The position numbers and the translations under genes are program-made. Positions 23,701 through 35,041 of a stretch of 64,000 bases of DNA are shown here, piece by piece. Every line of letters begins with the position of its first letter. Position 1 is the stretch's first letter. The stretch comes from Posidonia oceanica (lineage: Eukaryota > Streptophyta > Magnoliopsida > Alismatales > Posidoniaceae): contig JAZBRS010000059.1 of NCBI GenBank assembly GCA_037176725.1, forward strand, positions 5,195,001 to 5,259,000, read 5' to 3'. Under the pieces are notes generated by a model. It searched no databases. It saw nothing but the letters and a program-made list of their open reading frames with translations, and was not told where the DNA came from.

Positions 23701-26700
23701 AATTGTGCAAATTTGCTTGAGTAAATTCCAATGCATTATCAGTATGAAGAATTTTTAGACACACAGAATATTGATTTATTATTTCCACAAAAAAAATTTT
23801 GATAGTATCAAAAACACTGACTCTATCTTTCAACAAATAAATCCAAGATACTCGTGAAAAATCATCAATAAAGACAATATAATATCTATAACCAGACACA
23901 GAAGGTGTTCTAACTAAACTAAGACGATGAAAGGTAGCACGATGATGCTTACCTAACTCACACTGAAAAGAAGAAATAGACATCCATGAAAGAGTTTGTT
24001 GTAGTTTACAATGAGAATGATGACCCAAGCGACGATGCCAAATAATAGACTGATCTGCAGTGGAAGTTAATGATGCAAAGCCTCGAGGTATCTCATCTTT
24101 GACCAGCAAGTAGACTCCTTGACATTTGTCACACCCCAAACCAATCCTTTTCCCCGTCTGCAGATCCTGAAAGGTACAGTGAAAAGGGAAGAATGTTACA
24201 AAGCAATTAAGATGTTTGGTAATGGAGTTAATTGACAAAAGGTTAACTGGGAATTCAGGTACATAAAGAACTTTGTCTAATGTCAACTGAAACGTAGCAT
24301 GAATTGTGCTTTGTCTAGACACACGACAAGTCCTACCATCTACAATGGAAACTGATCTAATGTCGATTAACTGGGATAAGTGAGAATAAAGGTCACGACT
24401 ACCTGTCATATAAGAGGATGCCCCTAAATCAATAATCCAATAACTGTCTCTAGAAGCAAATAGACCAAAAGTACCTGACCTGGAAGCAGTAGCATGTGAT
24501 ACTATAGCTGTAGAAGACTGAGTCTCTTTAAATTGAAGAAACTAGACATATTCCTCCTGAGAGAGTGTTACTGGAGATGCACTAACAGTAGGAGTAGCTG
24601 AAGATATACCCTGTATCTTTGTAGAAACCTGTGCTCAATCGGATTTCCCAAACTTCTCCCAGCAATGATCAGATCTGTGGTTAGTGCGACCACAGTGCTC
24701 ACATGGAGTACGACCTCTACCATCGGTCCATCCTCGACCTCCTCCTCTGCCATAACTACGACTACGACCACGAGTGGCTGCCATAGTTGAATGATCTGAT
24801 GTAGACGTGGGTGTACCAGTAGAGATGCGAAGAACCCGAGCAAAGGTACTCTCCACGCTAGGAGTAGAATTTGAACCAAGAGCCTGACCTCGGACTTTGA
24901 GACGAAAGTTTTGAAGTCAGACCAGATAGATATGCAGCAACTGCAAGCTCCTCACGATACCGACGCATCGTAGTGATATCTGTCAGTGGTTGATACAAAT
25001 CAAGCTCCTCAAGAAGAGATCGAAGTGAAGAGAAATGTTGTTGTATTGAACTGTCACCCATTTTCAAGGTGAAGATCTGCTCATATACCTCAAAAGCTCT
25101 AGAGATATTTTGCTCATATCCCACATCATCTTCAGAGTATCCCAAATTTTCTTCGCATGGCGTAGAAACATCACTCCATGAGCAACTGAGGATTCCATAC
25201 TATTCATCATTCATGAGACAACTGCTAAATCCTCGGCATACCAATCTTCAAAAGCACTATCCTTTACATCTAGTGGAGGCTGAGTGGGGTGTTTAAGTTG
25301 TCGGTGAGCAGCCAAAAAGGTTTCAAAACTTTGTGCCCACATAAAGTAGTTTTTTCCATCAAGTTTTGCTGAAGTTCCACTAAGATTCTTAACTAACCCA
25401 TATTTAAAGGTCATCATATTTACACAAATCAGATCTGAATGCAGTTACTTAAAGGGTAGAAACGATGCTGAAAATACTTCAAAAAGATTACACAAACCAA
25501 TAGTCAGGTGAAAGACAATAACCACCCTCAGTAGTAAGAGATAATGATAGAAACAGTCATCTTCATGAACTGTGTAGTAGCATCAATCACGATACACGAT
25601 CGGGAGTAGTTAGAAATACCTTTTGATGTCCCACTTACATGCGTAATGGAGAGACATGACAACGAAGGCCACCAGAGACAGAGAAAGGGATCAAAAACCC
25701 CTTAACAGCAGCCAGACATACTTGAAACAGGTCTGTTGGCACCAACTCAGGTCAAACAGGGCTTACCGGTGGAGGAACAGGGCCGCCATAGGCCTGTCGG
25801 CGACGGAACTAGGCCACCGGAGGCCTGTTGGCAGCGGAACTGGCCCTGGTAGGGCTTGCTGACGACGAAGAGAGTGAAGGAAGAGGCTGACGGTGCCGGA
25901 AAGCAGAAAAAAAGAAGCAGAGACTGTTGTCGGCGTCGAAGGTGGCCGGAAATGAGCTCGCCGGCGCCGGAGGTGGCCGGTGGCTAGGGTTTCTCCCTGG
26001 ACTCTAGTACCATGAAAGGTGGAGAGGAAAAGTGCGTATCTTCTATTAGGTCAAGACATTACATATATATAGGGTAGGATATATAAATGGATATCCGTTT
26101 ACCATATTACATGACTCAACATATAATACTCTAATGAACTCGACAAAAGACAATGCATTTTCATAAAATTCTGATTCAATATTCAACCAAATCGTCTTGT
26201 TATTCAATCTGCAATTGGTTATGTTTCTTCTTTTGATTAGGAAACATACATGACTTTCCTTGTTTTATGTTTTGCTGATCTCTGGGCCACTTAATGGGGA
26301 ATTCACAACTACAAATCATCCCCAAGGATACTCCCTTAAAAGAGGATTTGTTCTATGTTCAACTTTAACTGACAAAAGTTAACCTTACCACAGAGAGAGA
26401 GAGAGAGAGAGAGAGTTGTAAGTGTAGATGGAACAAGGAATTTGAGAAAGAAACGGTGAATCTAGAATAATCAGAGAAAGGTAGAAATAGCAAGGTAAAA
26501 CCAATTGATGCAAAGGAGAGCAAAATCATCTCAGTGGTTTCATAATATGCAGTAAGTTTATAGGAACACACAAATAGAAGGGCTGAATAGCATCACGTTG
26601 AGAATCACATGGCTGAGAGTATTGAGAAAGAACCAAAGTGCAGATTATAATAGCATAAACATCTCAAATGATAATTAAAATGGAGGAAAAATCATGTTGC

Positions 26701-29700
26701 CTTCTTCAATGGAGGGTAGAAATGACGTTGTCTTCTCCGGTTGTTGATAATTCCACTACTACAAATTGCTTAATTTACTGATTTTCTAACAAAACCATAT
26801 TGTATAAGTAATTCTAACACAAACATTAGCTATTATTCCTTTTCTAAACAATTTTTAAGTTCAAAACCTAGATAGTCATTTCCATGACTTGAATTGATTG
26901 ACCACCAATATCTCACAGCTTGTTTGTGTTAAAATGTCTAATACCATGGATAATTTATACAACATTGTTGCTAAGTATTGTAAATGGGTATTGTAAACGG
27001 GTATATGGATCCCGTATGTCTATATATACATTATATTGTATAACCCTAATGACACAGAGGTTTATGCCCTAATCTTCTTCTTTACTTCCTAATCTTCTTC
27101 TTCAACATGGTATCTGAGCTCGGGTCATTTTTTTCTCCCACCGGGTCTTCCTCTGCTTCGAGTGACTACGCATCTTCTTCCGCAGCGGTCGGCCTCTCCT
27201 TCCTTTCGGCCTCTCTCACGCAACGCCATGGCTTCCTCTTCTCTCTCGGCTCCATCTAAGCCCCCTGCTCTCGCCGACAACTCCGTTTAGGCCTCCTACT
27301 CCCACCAACAGCTCCGTCCAGGCCTGTTAGGCCACCCTCCGTCCTCGAGCTTCTTCCTCTTCCATTCCAGTTGCAATGGCGCAGCACTCCTCGAAAGACT
27401 CCTGGACTGCCAAACTCACAGCCACCGGTGTCAAGCTCAATGACACCAATTATCTCCATTAGGCGAATGCCTTCGAAACCTTCTTGGCTGCCTATATGCG
27501 CGAGCACCACATCACCGACGATCCACCGGACTCCAAGGCTGCCGACTACGCCGCTTGGTATGCGGCGGACTATGCTGTTATCTCATGGATAATCAACAGC
27601 ATCGAGGAGCATATCGTCCGGACCATCTCTTGCCTCCGTCCCGCAAAACGCGTTTGGAACACCATCCACGCAACCTACGGCAACGATTAGAACATCTTAC
27701 GCGTCTGTGAGGTGTACGAGCAGCTATTCTCCCTTCGGCAAAATGACGGCTCCGTCTCCACCTACTATACTCGCATTCGGTCCCTCTTGGAAGAGTTGAA
27801 GGTTCACCAACCTTTCGTTGCCGATGTCGCTGTGATGAAGCGGTATCATGAAGAACTCGCCGTCACCATCTTCCTCGCTAGCTTGCGCATTGATCTCGCC
27901 TCCCAGATTCACGGCCAAATAGTGGACGCTGACACCGTGCCGTCTCTACAGAGCACCTTTCGTCGCGTCCTTCGCATCTCCACTGCAACGCCTTCACCTC
28001 CTGCAGACGCGTCTACCCTAGTTGCAACCGGTGATCGGGGCAGCTTCTTTGCCCGGGGTCATGGTCGCGGTGGCAAACCGCGTACTCCCTGCATTCATTG
28101 TAACCGCATGAATCATCCCTCCCATCGTTGTTGGGCGAAGTTCGGCCGTCGTCCCACGTTTGGATCCGCTGCTGCTAACTCTATCTCAAGCGATTCGATG
28201 GTAGAGGTTGTCCACGGCACTCCATCGCATTCGGTTCAGATGACACAGGCCGATTACGAAGAATTATTGCTTCTACGGGCTCAACAGCATAATGATGCTA
28301 CTGCTGCACATGTTCTCTCTTCTGGTATACCTGCTTTTCACATCTCCTCTAATAACTCTTGGATTATAGATTCTGGTGCCTCTAACCACATTTCAGGAAA
28401 TCCTTCCCTTTTTCAACGACTTACTACCGGATCTACTATTAATTCGGTTGCCCTTGCTGATGGGAGTAATTGTTCAGTGTCCGGTGAAGGCACTACTTCC
28501 ATCACATCTAAGATATCCCTTGATAAAGTTCTTTATCTACCTGCATTTCTTGTCAATTTACTATCTATCAGTACTATTACTAAATAGTTATATTGTTCTG
28601 TTACATTTTACCCTTTTCATTGTACCTTTCAAGATCTGCAGACGGGGAAGAAAATTGGTTTGGACTATGAACGTGGTCGGGGCGTATATGTTCTTGCCAA
28701 GGATGATATTCCTAGTGGACTTGCATCGGTTGCGACTTCTGGTGATTCGTCCTCTCTTTGGCACCGTCGTCTTGGGCATCCGTCGTTTGTCAAGCTACGT
28801 GATGCTCTTCCTTGGGTCTCCGTTAGTCATGTCAGTTGTCAGTCGTGTATTATGGGTAAGCAGTTTCGGGCTACCCATAAGAGTCGTGAATTGTCTTCTC
28901 TTAAAGAGTTATTTGATTTAGTCCATTGTAATATTTGGGGATCCTCTCAGGTCAAGTCTGTTTTTGGGTTTTGGTATTATGCGGCCTTTGTTGACGATTT
29001 CTCTCGTACATCTTGGTTGTTTTTGTTAAAGGATCGTCAACATTTTGTCAATGTACTTCATGCTTTCTTTAATGAAATTCAAACTCAGTTTACGGTTACT
29101 CCTAAAATTTTTCGAACTGATAATGCTCTTGAGTTTCTTCATTCTGATGTTGCTTCTTTTTGCACTCAACGTGGTATCATTCATCAAACATCTTGTGCAC
29201 ATACTTCTCAACAGAATGCTGTGGCCGAGCGTAAACATTGTCATCTCCTTGATGTGGCTCGCACACTTATGTTTGAGATGAATGTGCCCAAGTACCTCTG
29301 GTCTGATGCTGTTGCTAATGTCTCTTTTCTTATCAACCGTATGCCTTCATCTCCTTTAAGGGGTGTCGTTCGTCTCAGGCATCTCTCTCCTGATCAGGAC
29401 TTGTTTCCCCTATCTCCGAAGGTTTTTGGGTGTACGGCCTTTATTAAGAATCTTACCACTAGGCTAGATAAGCTCTCTCCTCGTTCTATCAAGTGTGTCT
29501 TTGTGGGTTACTCTCGCACCCAAAATGACTATCGCTGTTATCATCCTCCTACCTGTCGGTATTTTGTCTTGGCTGACGTCCTTTTTCTTAAGGATACTCC
29601 TTATTTTTCCTCTCCTTCGGCTGTAGTACCATCTGATCCCGTGCCTCAACCGTCCTTTATTGATCCTTTGGTTGTGCTTTCGTGTCCTTCTTTGTCATCA

Positions 29701-32700
29701 AAAGTTCCCTCTTCACAACTGTTGCAGGTCTATCAACGGCATCGGCATTGCACTGCACCACTACTTCCGGCCGCACCAACTCCTACTCCTGAGGCGGATC
29801 CCCCCTCTCTTGACTTGCCTATTGCCCTCAGAAAAGGTACTCGCACTTCTACACAACATCCTATTTCCAATTTTGTTTCTTATGATTCGCTTTCCTCCAA
29901 TCATCGCACATTTGCTCTTGCTCTCTCTTCAGAATCTATTCCTAAGAATTATCAAGAGGTACTTACCCTTCATCAGTGGAAGGAAGCTATGAATGTTGAA
30001 ATGCAGGTTTTACTTCTCAGAGGAACTTGGCAGCTCGTTCCACGCCCTACAGATACTCCAGTCGTTGGCAGTCGGTGGGTTTTCACCATCAAGTACAAAC
30101 CTGACGACTCTATTGACAGACACAAGGCTCGCTTAATGGCTCGTGGTTTTACCTAAACATATGGGATTGATTATGGCGAGACCTTTTCTCCTGTTGCCCG
30201 CCTTAGCTCTATTCGGGTCCTTCTCTCTATCGCTGTCAATAAAGGATGGACTCTTTCTCAGTTGGATGTTCGTAATGCCTTCCTTTATGATAATCTCACT
30301 GAAGAGGTTGTTATGGAGCAACCTCCTGGATATGTTGCTCAGGGGAGAATCAGGTTTGCCTTCTGCGCAAGGCTATATATGGGCTCAAACAGAGTCCCCG
30401 TGCTTGATTTGCTAAACTCAGCACTGTTTTGCTTTCTTATGGCTTTAAGAAGGTTGCTGTTGATAACTTTGTGTTTGTTAGAAAGAGTATCTCTGGGTAT
30501 ACGATTCTTGCTGTATATGTAGACGATATTCTTCTAACAGGTAATGACATACAAGGTATTTCTATGACAAAGGAACTTCTCTCCAAGCACTTTGTTATTA
30601 GAGATATGGGCAAACCAAAGTATTTTCTGGATATTGAGTTTGCCTACCCTAGAGGAAAGATGGTTCTTTCACAAAGGAAATATGTTCTTGACTTGCTAAA
30701 GGAGACAGGGCGCCTTTGGTGCAAGCCAGAGAAAACTCCTGTTGAGTCCAATCCCCCCTTTTGGAATACCACTTCTACTCTCTTTGATGACGTTGGACGA
30801 TATCACAGGTTGATTGGAAAACTCATTTATCTTACAGTTACTCGTCCTGATATTTCTCATGCTGTTGGTCTACTAAGTCAGTTTATGAGTGAACCAAGAC
30901 TGGTTCATTGGAATGGTGCTCTGAGAGTTCTAGCTTACATCAAAGGTAGCCCAGGGAGAGGGCTAATCTACTCCAAGCATGGACATGGACATCTGAATAT
31001 CCATGCCTATTCTGACTCAAGCTATGCTGACGACAAGGCAGATAGAAGATCTACCTCCGGCTATTGCACGTATGTAGGTGGGAATCTTGTGACATGGCGA
31101 AGTAAGAAATAGAATGTTGTTTCTAAATCAAGTGCTGAAGCAGAATACAGGAGCATGTCACAAACAGCTGGTGAACTAGTCTAGCTTAGATCTTTTCTAA
31201 CTAGGCTTGGTATTCTTACTCATAGGTCCATGTCTATGTATTGTGATAATCAAGCAGCCATATACATAACCAGCAATGACACCTTTCATGAGCGTATGAA
31301 GCACATCGAGGTAGATTGTCACTATGTTCGTGAACTTATGGAGAGAGGAGTTATTAGCACTCCTTATATGAAGTCATCTGAACAACTGGCAGATATTTTA
31401 CTAAAGGCCTTAACAGAGGTACATTCCAATATCTTTGTAACAAACTGGGTTTATTTGACTTGTACTCACCAACTTGAGGGGGAGTGTTAAGTATTGTAAA
31501 TGGGTATTATAAACGGGTATATGGATCCCGTATGTCTATATATACATTGTATTGTGTAACCCTAATGACACAAAGATTTATGCCCTAATCTTCTTTTTTA
31601 CTTCTTAATCTTCTTCTTCAACAATTGTCAATGAGCATCTCTTTCTAAAATTTGAAGTGTGTATTCCTAAAGATAAGCTAAAAACAGAAGGCTTGTAATT
31701 CATTATCCAAATTGTCATATATGAAGAATACATTGACAATAATATTCCTAAAAGCAAAATGCTCAACACCACTTTTACATTGTCAACTTGTCACATGAAA
31801 ATGCTAGGACAAAGCAATTGTAAAATTCATCTTGTGATTTTAGCTTCTTATAGTGCTACATGCTAGACAAGGGGAAAGGATATTAACTATTACAAAAATA
31901 AAAAATAAATACAAAGTAAAGGATATTACCAAGAAATGATATAGGTGCATAATCCTTTTGTCCGCTTGTGTGTCTTGCAACATAAGCATCCAGTAACGAC
32001 AGTGATGATTATTTGAGCAATAAGAAGTGTTAGTGCTGAAACAAGTCCAAGCACCAGAGCTGGGCTGGACAGATATTTGCAATCACCAGACCTAGTCACT
32101 TCTACATCCGAAAGCTGCAAAAACAATCAAGATAAACTTGAGACCAGCTGAAGCTGAATATCATATACCAGATAAGACATCTGAGTTGGAGAGGGAGCCC
32201 GGACATTATCTTTATTTTTACATCAGTAAGAACTTCTCATAGGGTAAAAAAATTACATAGGTCCAATGCATTTAGCTCACTAAAAACAAAATTACAGTGC
32301 TATTTTGCTATCAAGCAGAGAAGGCGTATTTCCGTGGCTTATTCTAGTCAAATTGCATTCCAAAATATTACAACATTATTTGACATCTTAAAATGTTAAT
32401 TTCATGACCTCTTTAATTATTATTTAAGACTCTAAACCAAATTTTACTGTCTTTTCTTTACACACTGGCATAATTAACCAACATCATCTCACTTTCCAAG
32501 TTTCCATACATAAAGGGGCAGCTATGGTTGCTTCACCTCCTTGTGTATATTGTGATTCGTAGCTAAGGTTTATAAAAGAGTGTATTTTCTATACTTAACA
32601 ACCTAATATAGCATTCGTTGGTGTTTTTTAGATTTAACATTTAGAATGACCTAGTTAAGATTTATGAACCCAATTTTATGCATGGATCAATTGGCCCTTG

Positions 32701-33617
32701 GTGTTCTAGAACTTAATACTTCCTTTGAGAATACCTTCCAAAGACAAAGTGTCATATGTTTATTCCATGTATTCACATTCACCAACGTATTCCAAGTGAT
32801 CATTTCATCCTATCGCAACAAATATCAGAATAATGTCCATATATGATCTATAATCCTAGTTATGAAGGAACCAAAATACTTTACCGAAATCATTAGGTTT
32901 CAAGAAATAAGCTTTTAAAAAGGATACCTAAAATTGCACACAAATCACTAGCAGCTTAAAGAGATACATTTGTGGCATCACCAGTAACTTAAGGGGATAT
33001 CTGCACACAAAAGAGTAGGCTACTACAAATGCAGTATGTTCATCCTATAAAAGTTGGTTCAATATCTGAAATACTTGTCAAAACCTCAATTATAAAACCG
33101 TTTGTCCCTTGAAACCTTGGAATTCTCTCATTTCAAGTGTAAATACAGATAACTAAGTTTTTAGTAACCACTTTTTGTATGCTTGTCTTTGCTTTACACT
33201 ATTACATTAATTAAGATCAGTGAACTAAAAAATCAAGTCATTTGTATGTTCATGTGATTGGTTATTTCTTGATTTTTTCAGTTAATTAGTTTGGTGAACT
33301 TTTGGATGTCTTACATCATCAGTTGTTAAGTAGAGCCACTGAACACTTTTTAATGCCTCTTTCAAAAGTTTTTATAGGTATACTCCCTCCGCTCTCTTCC
33401 CGACTACTTCTCCTACATATTATTGTTGTAGCATTATGATTTCAACAACTTATCATGTATAAATATTATTGTTGGAATAATCCTATATTAGAAAAAAGTA
33501 AGGACTAGACTTGTAGTTATATATAAGATAGACTTCTCCACTCATAGACAATTGGTTTTAAGTTGAATTTTCATATTTCAACATAGTATCAAAGTCAAAA
33601 GAGACCCGAACGGGTCC

Positions 33618-33651
<34 letters not shown>

Positions 33652-35041
33652 ACTTCTCTACTCATAACGAATTGATTTTGAGTTCATGTCTATATTTCAA
33701 CAATTATAAAATATTTCTAGTATATTTGGGCAATATAAAATAAAAAACCACATGCATGAGGCTCCCATAAATGTGGAGTACTGGGATCTGTCCCTATATA
33801 CATAGCCTTACACCCCACATGTGAAAAGGATTTTTTGAGATTTAGACCCAACCTCATGACGTCTAGGTCACAATGGAGCAATGTTACCGCTCACCCCCAC
33901 TTTTGGGTAATATGAAGGCATAAAATCAACTAACATTTTCAAGTTCCATTAGGAACCTAGCTAACAAGCAGGCAAGAGAAATTTTACATATCATCAACAA
34001 ATTCATATCAATTTATAAATACTAGTAAAAAGCACATGCAATACTGCATGTTGAAATAAAGTTTAAAAATATAGATAATAAATTTTGAATTTTAAAAACA
34101 AATAGGAGAAAAAAAAGGTAAGAGAGAGAGAGAACATGGCTAGAAACAGATTTTGAAATTTAAAAAATACATGGGAGAAAAAAAAGAAGAGAGAGAGAGA
34201 ACATGGGTGAAATTGATATGGATTGGTTATTACGCAACTTTTTCCAGTTATGGGAATGGATTGGTAAAAAGACCACAATATCCATTCCTTTTATCTTTAA
34301 CAAAAAATATATGAGAAAATGTACATGGATAAACATGAGATTTGTAGGACAAATGTCGGTTTGGTCAATCAGCTGTCCTCTTCCCTTAATAAAATAGATA
34401 GATGTTCTATTTTCACATGTTACTAAATCGCACCAACTGCAAGTTATATCCAACCTTACAGCAAAATAGATTAGAACCATGGCCCATAAACCTAATTTAT
34501 AGTATAGTAATAATAGGCTAGGAAGGTTGTCCAATTTTGGCACTTACAGAAATTGCACTTGAATTTCTACCAACTTATTTTAAATACTCATAAATCCTTC
34601 CTGTTTGGGTCTACTGCAAGCACAAAATTCAGCATCCAAATTAAAGTTAAACAGCAACAATATCACAACAATAACCAAAATAATTTAAAAAACACCGACA
34701 ATGTCTAAAATCACAGAAACATAAATATGACACAGACCCACGTCATGACCAGAGTCCCTCTGTTAGATGGGGAAGGCAAAACTGAGAGCACTGGCTCCAA
34801 AAACACCAACATTCAACAATGTACAAGTCTTAACTCTTAACATATTTCAAGCAGAGAAAAGGAAGCAACTTCAAAAAATAAGATCTTTATAGCATCAAAC
34901 ATGAGAAAGCATAGATTGAGCAATGAGCAAACATTCACAGCTCACCTTGATTTTTGTTGCCTCTGCAGCGAAGGCCAGGACTGCAGAAACAATACCCAGA
35001 AACCCTATAACTGTACAGACCACAAGAACCATCTTTTCCAT
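20379..35041 (-). CDS. DUF1218 family membrane protein, copy B
   Basis: Three exons (34946-35041, 31930-32114, 20379-20721) join in phase 0 and phase 2 to a 207-residue open frame ending at a TGA. DUF1218 proteins are small tetraspan membrane proteins. Some Arabidopsis members (MWL1/MWL2) affect lignin, others leaf symmetry. Helix 1 is in exon 1 (residues about 5-25), helix 2 in exon 2 (about 48-75, with [11 protein letters not shown] and the CLCC cysteine cluster), helix 3 at the start of exon 3 and helix 4 near residues 130-155. The tail is Gln/Pro-rich ([10 protein letters not shown]). All splice sites are GT-AG. Intron 1 is 2.8 kb (TRIM, SINE). Intron 2 is 11.2 kb, of which two copia elements account for 9.5 kb. 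No disabling change is visible; whether the long intron still splices is unknown. Confidence 0.85.
21264..21396 (-). repeat. 3' LTR, 133 bp (copia, copy B intron 2)
   Basis: On the plus strand it starts TGAAAGGTGG and ends GAACTCAACA. It matches 26013-26145 with about six substitutions. Confidence 0.9.
21404..25417 (-). pseudogene. Copia gag-pol, degenerate
   Basis: Order on the minus strand: gag from 25417; CCHC knuckle [14 protein letters not shown] near 24703-24662; protease near 24430, where the usual Asp-Ser-Gly reads Asp-Leu-Gly; integrase HHCC (HRRLGHH) and core ([15 protein letters not shown]) 24330-23680; RT with WVFAIKYRP and QLDVNNAFL (22569-23060); YVDD near 22360-22349; RNase H with [12 protein letters not shown] and [12 protein letters not shown] to a stop at 21404. 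Several frameshifts and stops separate the blocks, and the protease change alone should abolish processing. Short LTRs suggest the Ale/Retrofit side of copia, but that placement is tentative. Confidence 0.85.
26013..26145 (-). repeat. 5' LTR, 133 bp (copia, copy B intron 2)
   Basis: Same ends as its partner. Its minus-strand 3' edge is followed at once by the primer-binding site. Confidence 0.9.
26392..26415. repeat. (GA)n microsatellite
   Basis: Twelve GA/AG units in intron 2 of copy B, seen directly. Confidence 0.95.
26969..27107 (+). repeat. 5' LTR, 139 bp (copia, plus strand)
   Basis: Starts TGCTAAGTATTG and ends CTTCTTCAACA. Contains TATATATACA near 27020 as a possible TATA element. 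Confidence 0.9.
27376..31490 (+). pseudogene. Copia gag-pol, one frame with point stops and one frameshift
   Basis: From ATG at 27376 the frame stays the same to about 30340, interrupted only by stops at about 27460, 27688, 28585 and 30154. Seen in order: gag; CCHC knuckle [14 protein letters not shown] near 28091; protease [12 protein letters not shown] near 28367 with intact DSGA; integrase [17 protein letters not shown] and [12 protein letters not shown] with [10 protein letters not shown] and [10 protein letters not shown] one-base loss in a G run near 30341-30345 shifts the frame. YVDD follows at 30516-30527, then RNase H with CDNQAAIYI. All readable stops fit Trp or Gln codons changed by a single transition. 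This is the best preserved polyprotein in the window. Confidence 0.9.
31485..31623 (+). repeat. 3' LTR, 139 bp (copia, plus strand)
   Basis: Starts TGTTAAGTATTG, ends CTTCTTCAACA and matches 26969-27107. Confidence 0.9.
31930..32114 (-). CDS. Copy B exon 2
   Basis: 185 bases after the acceptor TTTTTGCAG. The exon encodes the conserved [19 protein letters not shown] segment and the cysteine cluster. It ends inside a Trp codon at TTG|GTAATA (phase 2). Confidence 0.85.
33382..33415 (+). mobile_element. Possible Stowaway MITE end fragment
   Basis: TA followed by CTCCCTCCG, then CCGACTACTTCTCC, resembles the 5' terminal repeat of Stowaway elements (CTCCCTCCGTCCC). No matching opposite end was found, so this is at best a fragment. 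Confidence 0.3.
33470..33702 (+). mobile_element. TRIM-like miniature LTR retroelement
   Basis: A 114-bp terminal repeat (33470-33583) starts TGTTGGAATAATCC and ends TATTTCAACA. It is followed by TAGTATCAAAGTC, a degenerate initiator-Met primer-binding site. A partial second repeat ends TATTTCAACA at 33702. The whole is flanked by exact ATTAT duplications (33465-33469, 33703-33707). The 5' part of the second repeat has been replaced by a TA microsatellite (33621-33649) that appears to have expanded from its TATATA core. No coding capacity. Confidence 0.7.
33621..33649. repeat. (TA)n microsatellite
   Basis: About 14 TA units inside the second terminal repeat of the TRIM-like element. Confidence 0.95.
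33737..33901 (-). mobile_element. tRNA-derived SINE, 165 bp
   Basis: On the minus strand it runs from GGTGAGCGGTAACATTG (degenerate A box) through TTGTGACCTAGACGTCATG and a degenerate B box to GTAAGGCTATGTATA, GGGAGCCTCATGCA and a T-rich end. This is the usual layout of a common plant SINE group. Flanking 12-bp duplications TTTGGGCAATAT (33725-33736) and TTTGGGTAATAT (33902-33913) differ at one base. The degraded pol III boxes suggest an old, silent copy. Confidence 0.75.
34082..34205. repeat. Local tandem duplication, about 68-bp unit
   Basis: Two imperfect copies of a segment with TTTTGAATTT, GGAGAAAAAAAA, GAGAGAGAGAGAACATGG. Seen directly. Confidence 0.75.
34946..35041 (-). CDS. Copy B exon 1
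   Basis: 32 codons from ATG (35041-35039) to AAG, with splice donor GTGAGC. The start is the only Met giving the family N-terminus MEKMVLVVC. Confidence 0.85.

Larger units (their letters stand above)
21264..26145 (-). mobile_element. Copia element with short LTRs, in intron 2 of copy B
   Basis: It is bounded by 133-bp LTRs and an exact target duplication AAAGA (21259-21263 and 26146-26150). It is oriented like the host gene. By my count the LTRs differ at six positions. A polypurine tract (TTGAGGGGGAG on the minus strand) abuts the 3' LTR at 21397-21409, and the primer-binding site begins TGGTACTAGAG beside the 5' LTR. The full gag-pol order is present but broken. Confidence 0.9.
26969..31623 (+). 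mobile_element. Second copia element in intron 2 of copy B, opposite strand
   Basis: It is bounded by 139-bp LTRs and an exact target duplication ATTGT (26964-26968 and 31624-31628). The primer-binding site TGGTATCTGAGC follows the 5' LTR at 27108, and the polypurine tract TTGAGGGGGAG precedes the 3' LTR. By my count the LTRs differ at eight positions. It runs against the host gene. The wording of gag and pol is close to the first copia in this intron, but the LTRs are unrelated, so these are sister families. Confidence 0.9.
32115..34945 (-). other. Intron 1 of DUF1218 copy B
   Basis: A 2.8-kb GT-AG intron containing a TRIM (33470-33702), a SINE (33737-33901), a possible Stowaway end near 33382 and a local tandem duplication near 34082-34205. 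The rest shows nothing recognisable. Confidence 0.8.
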
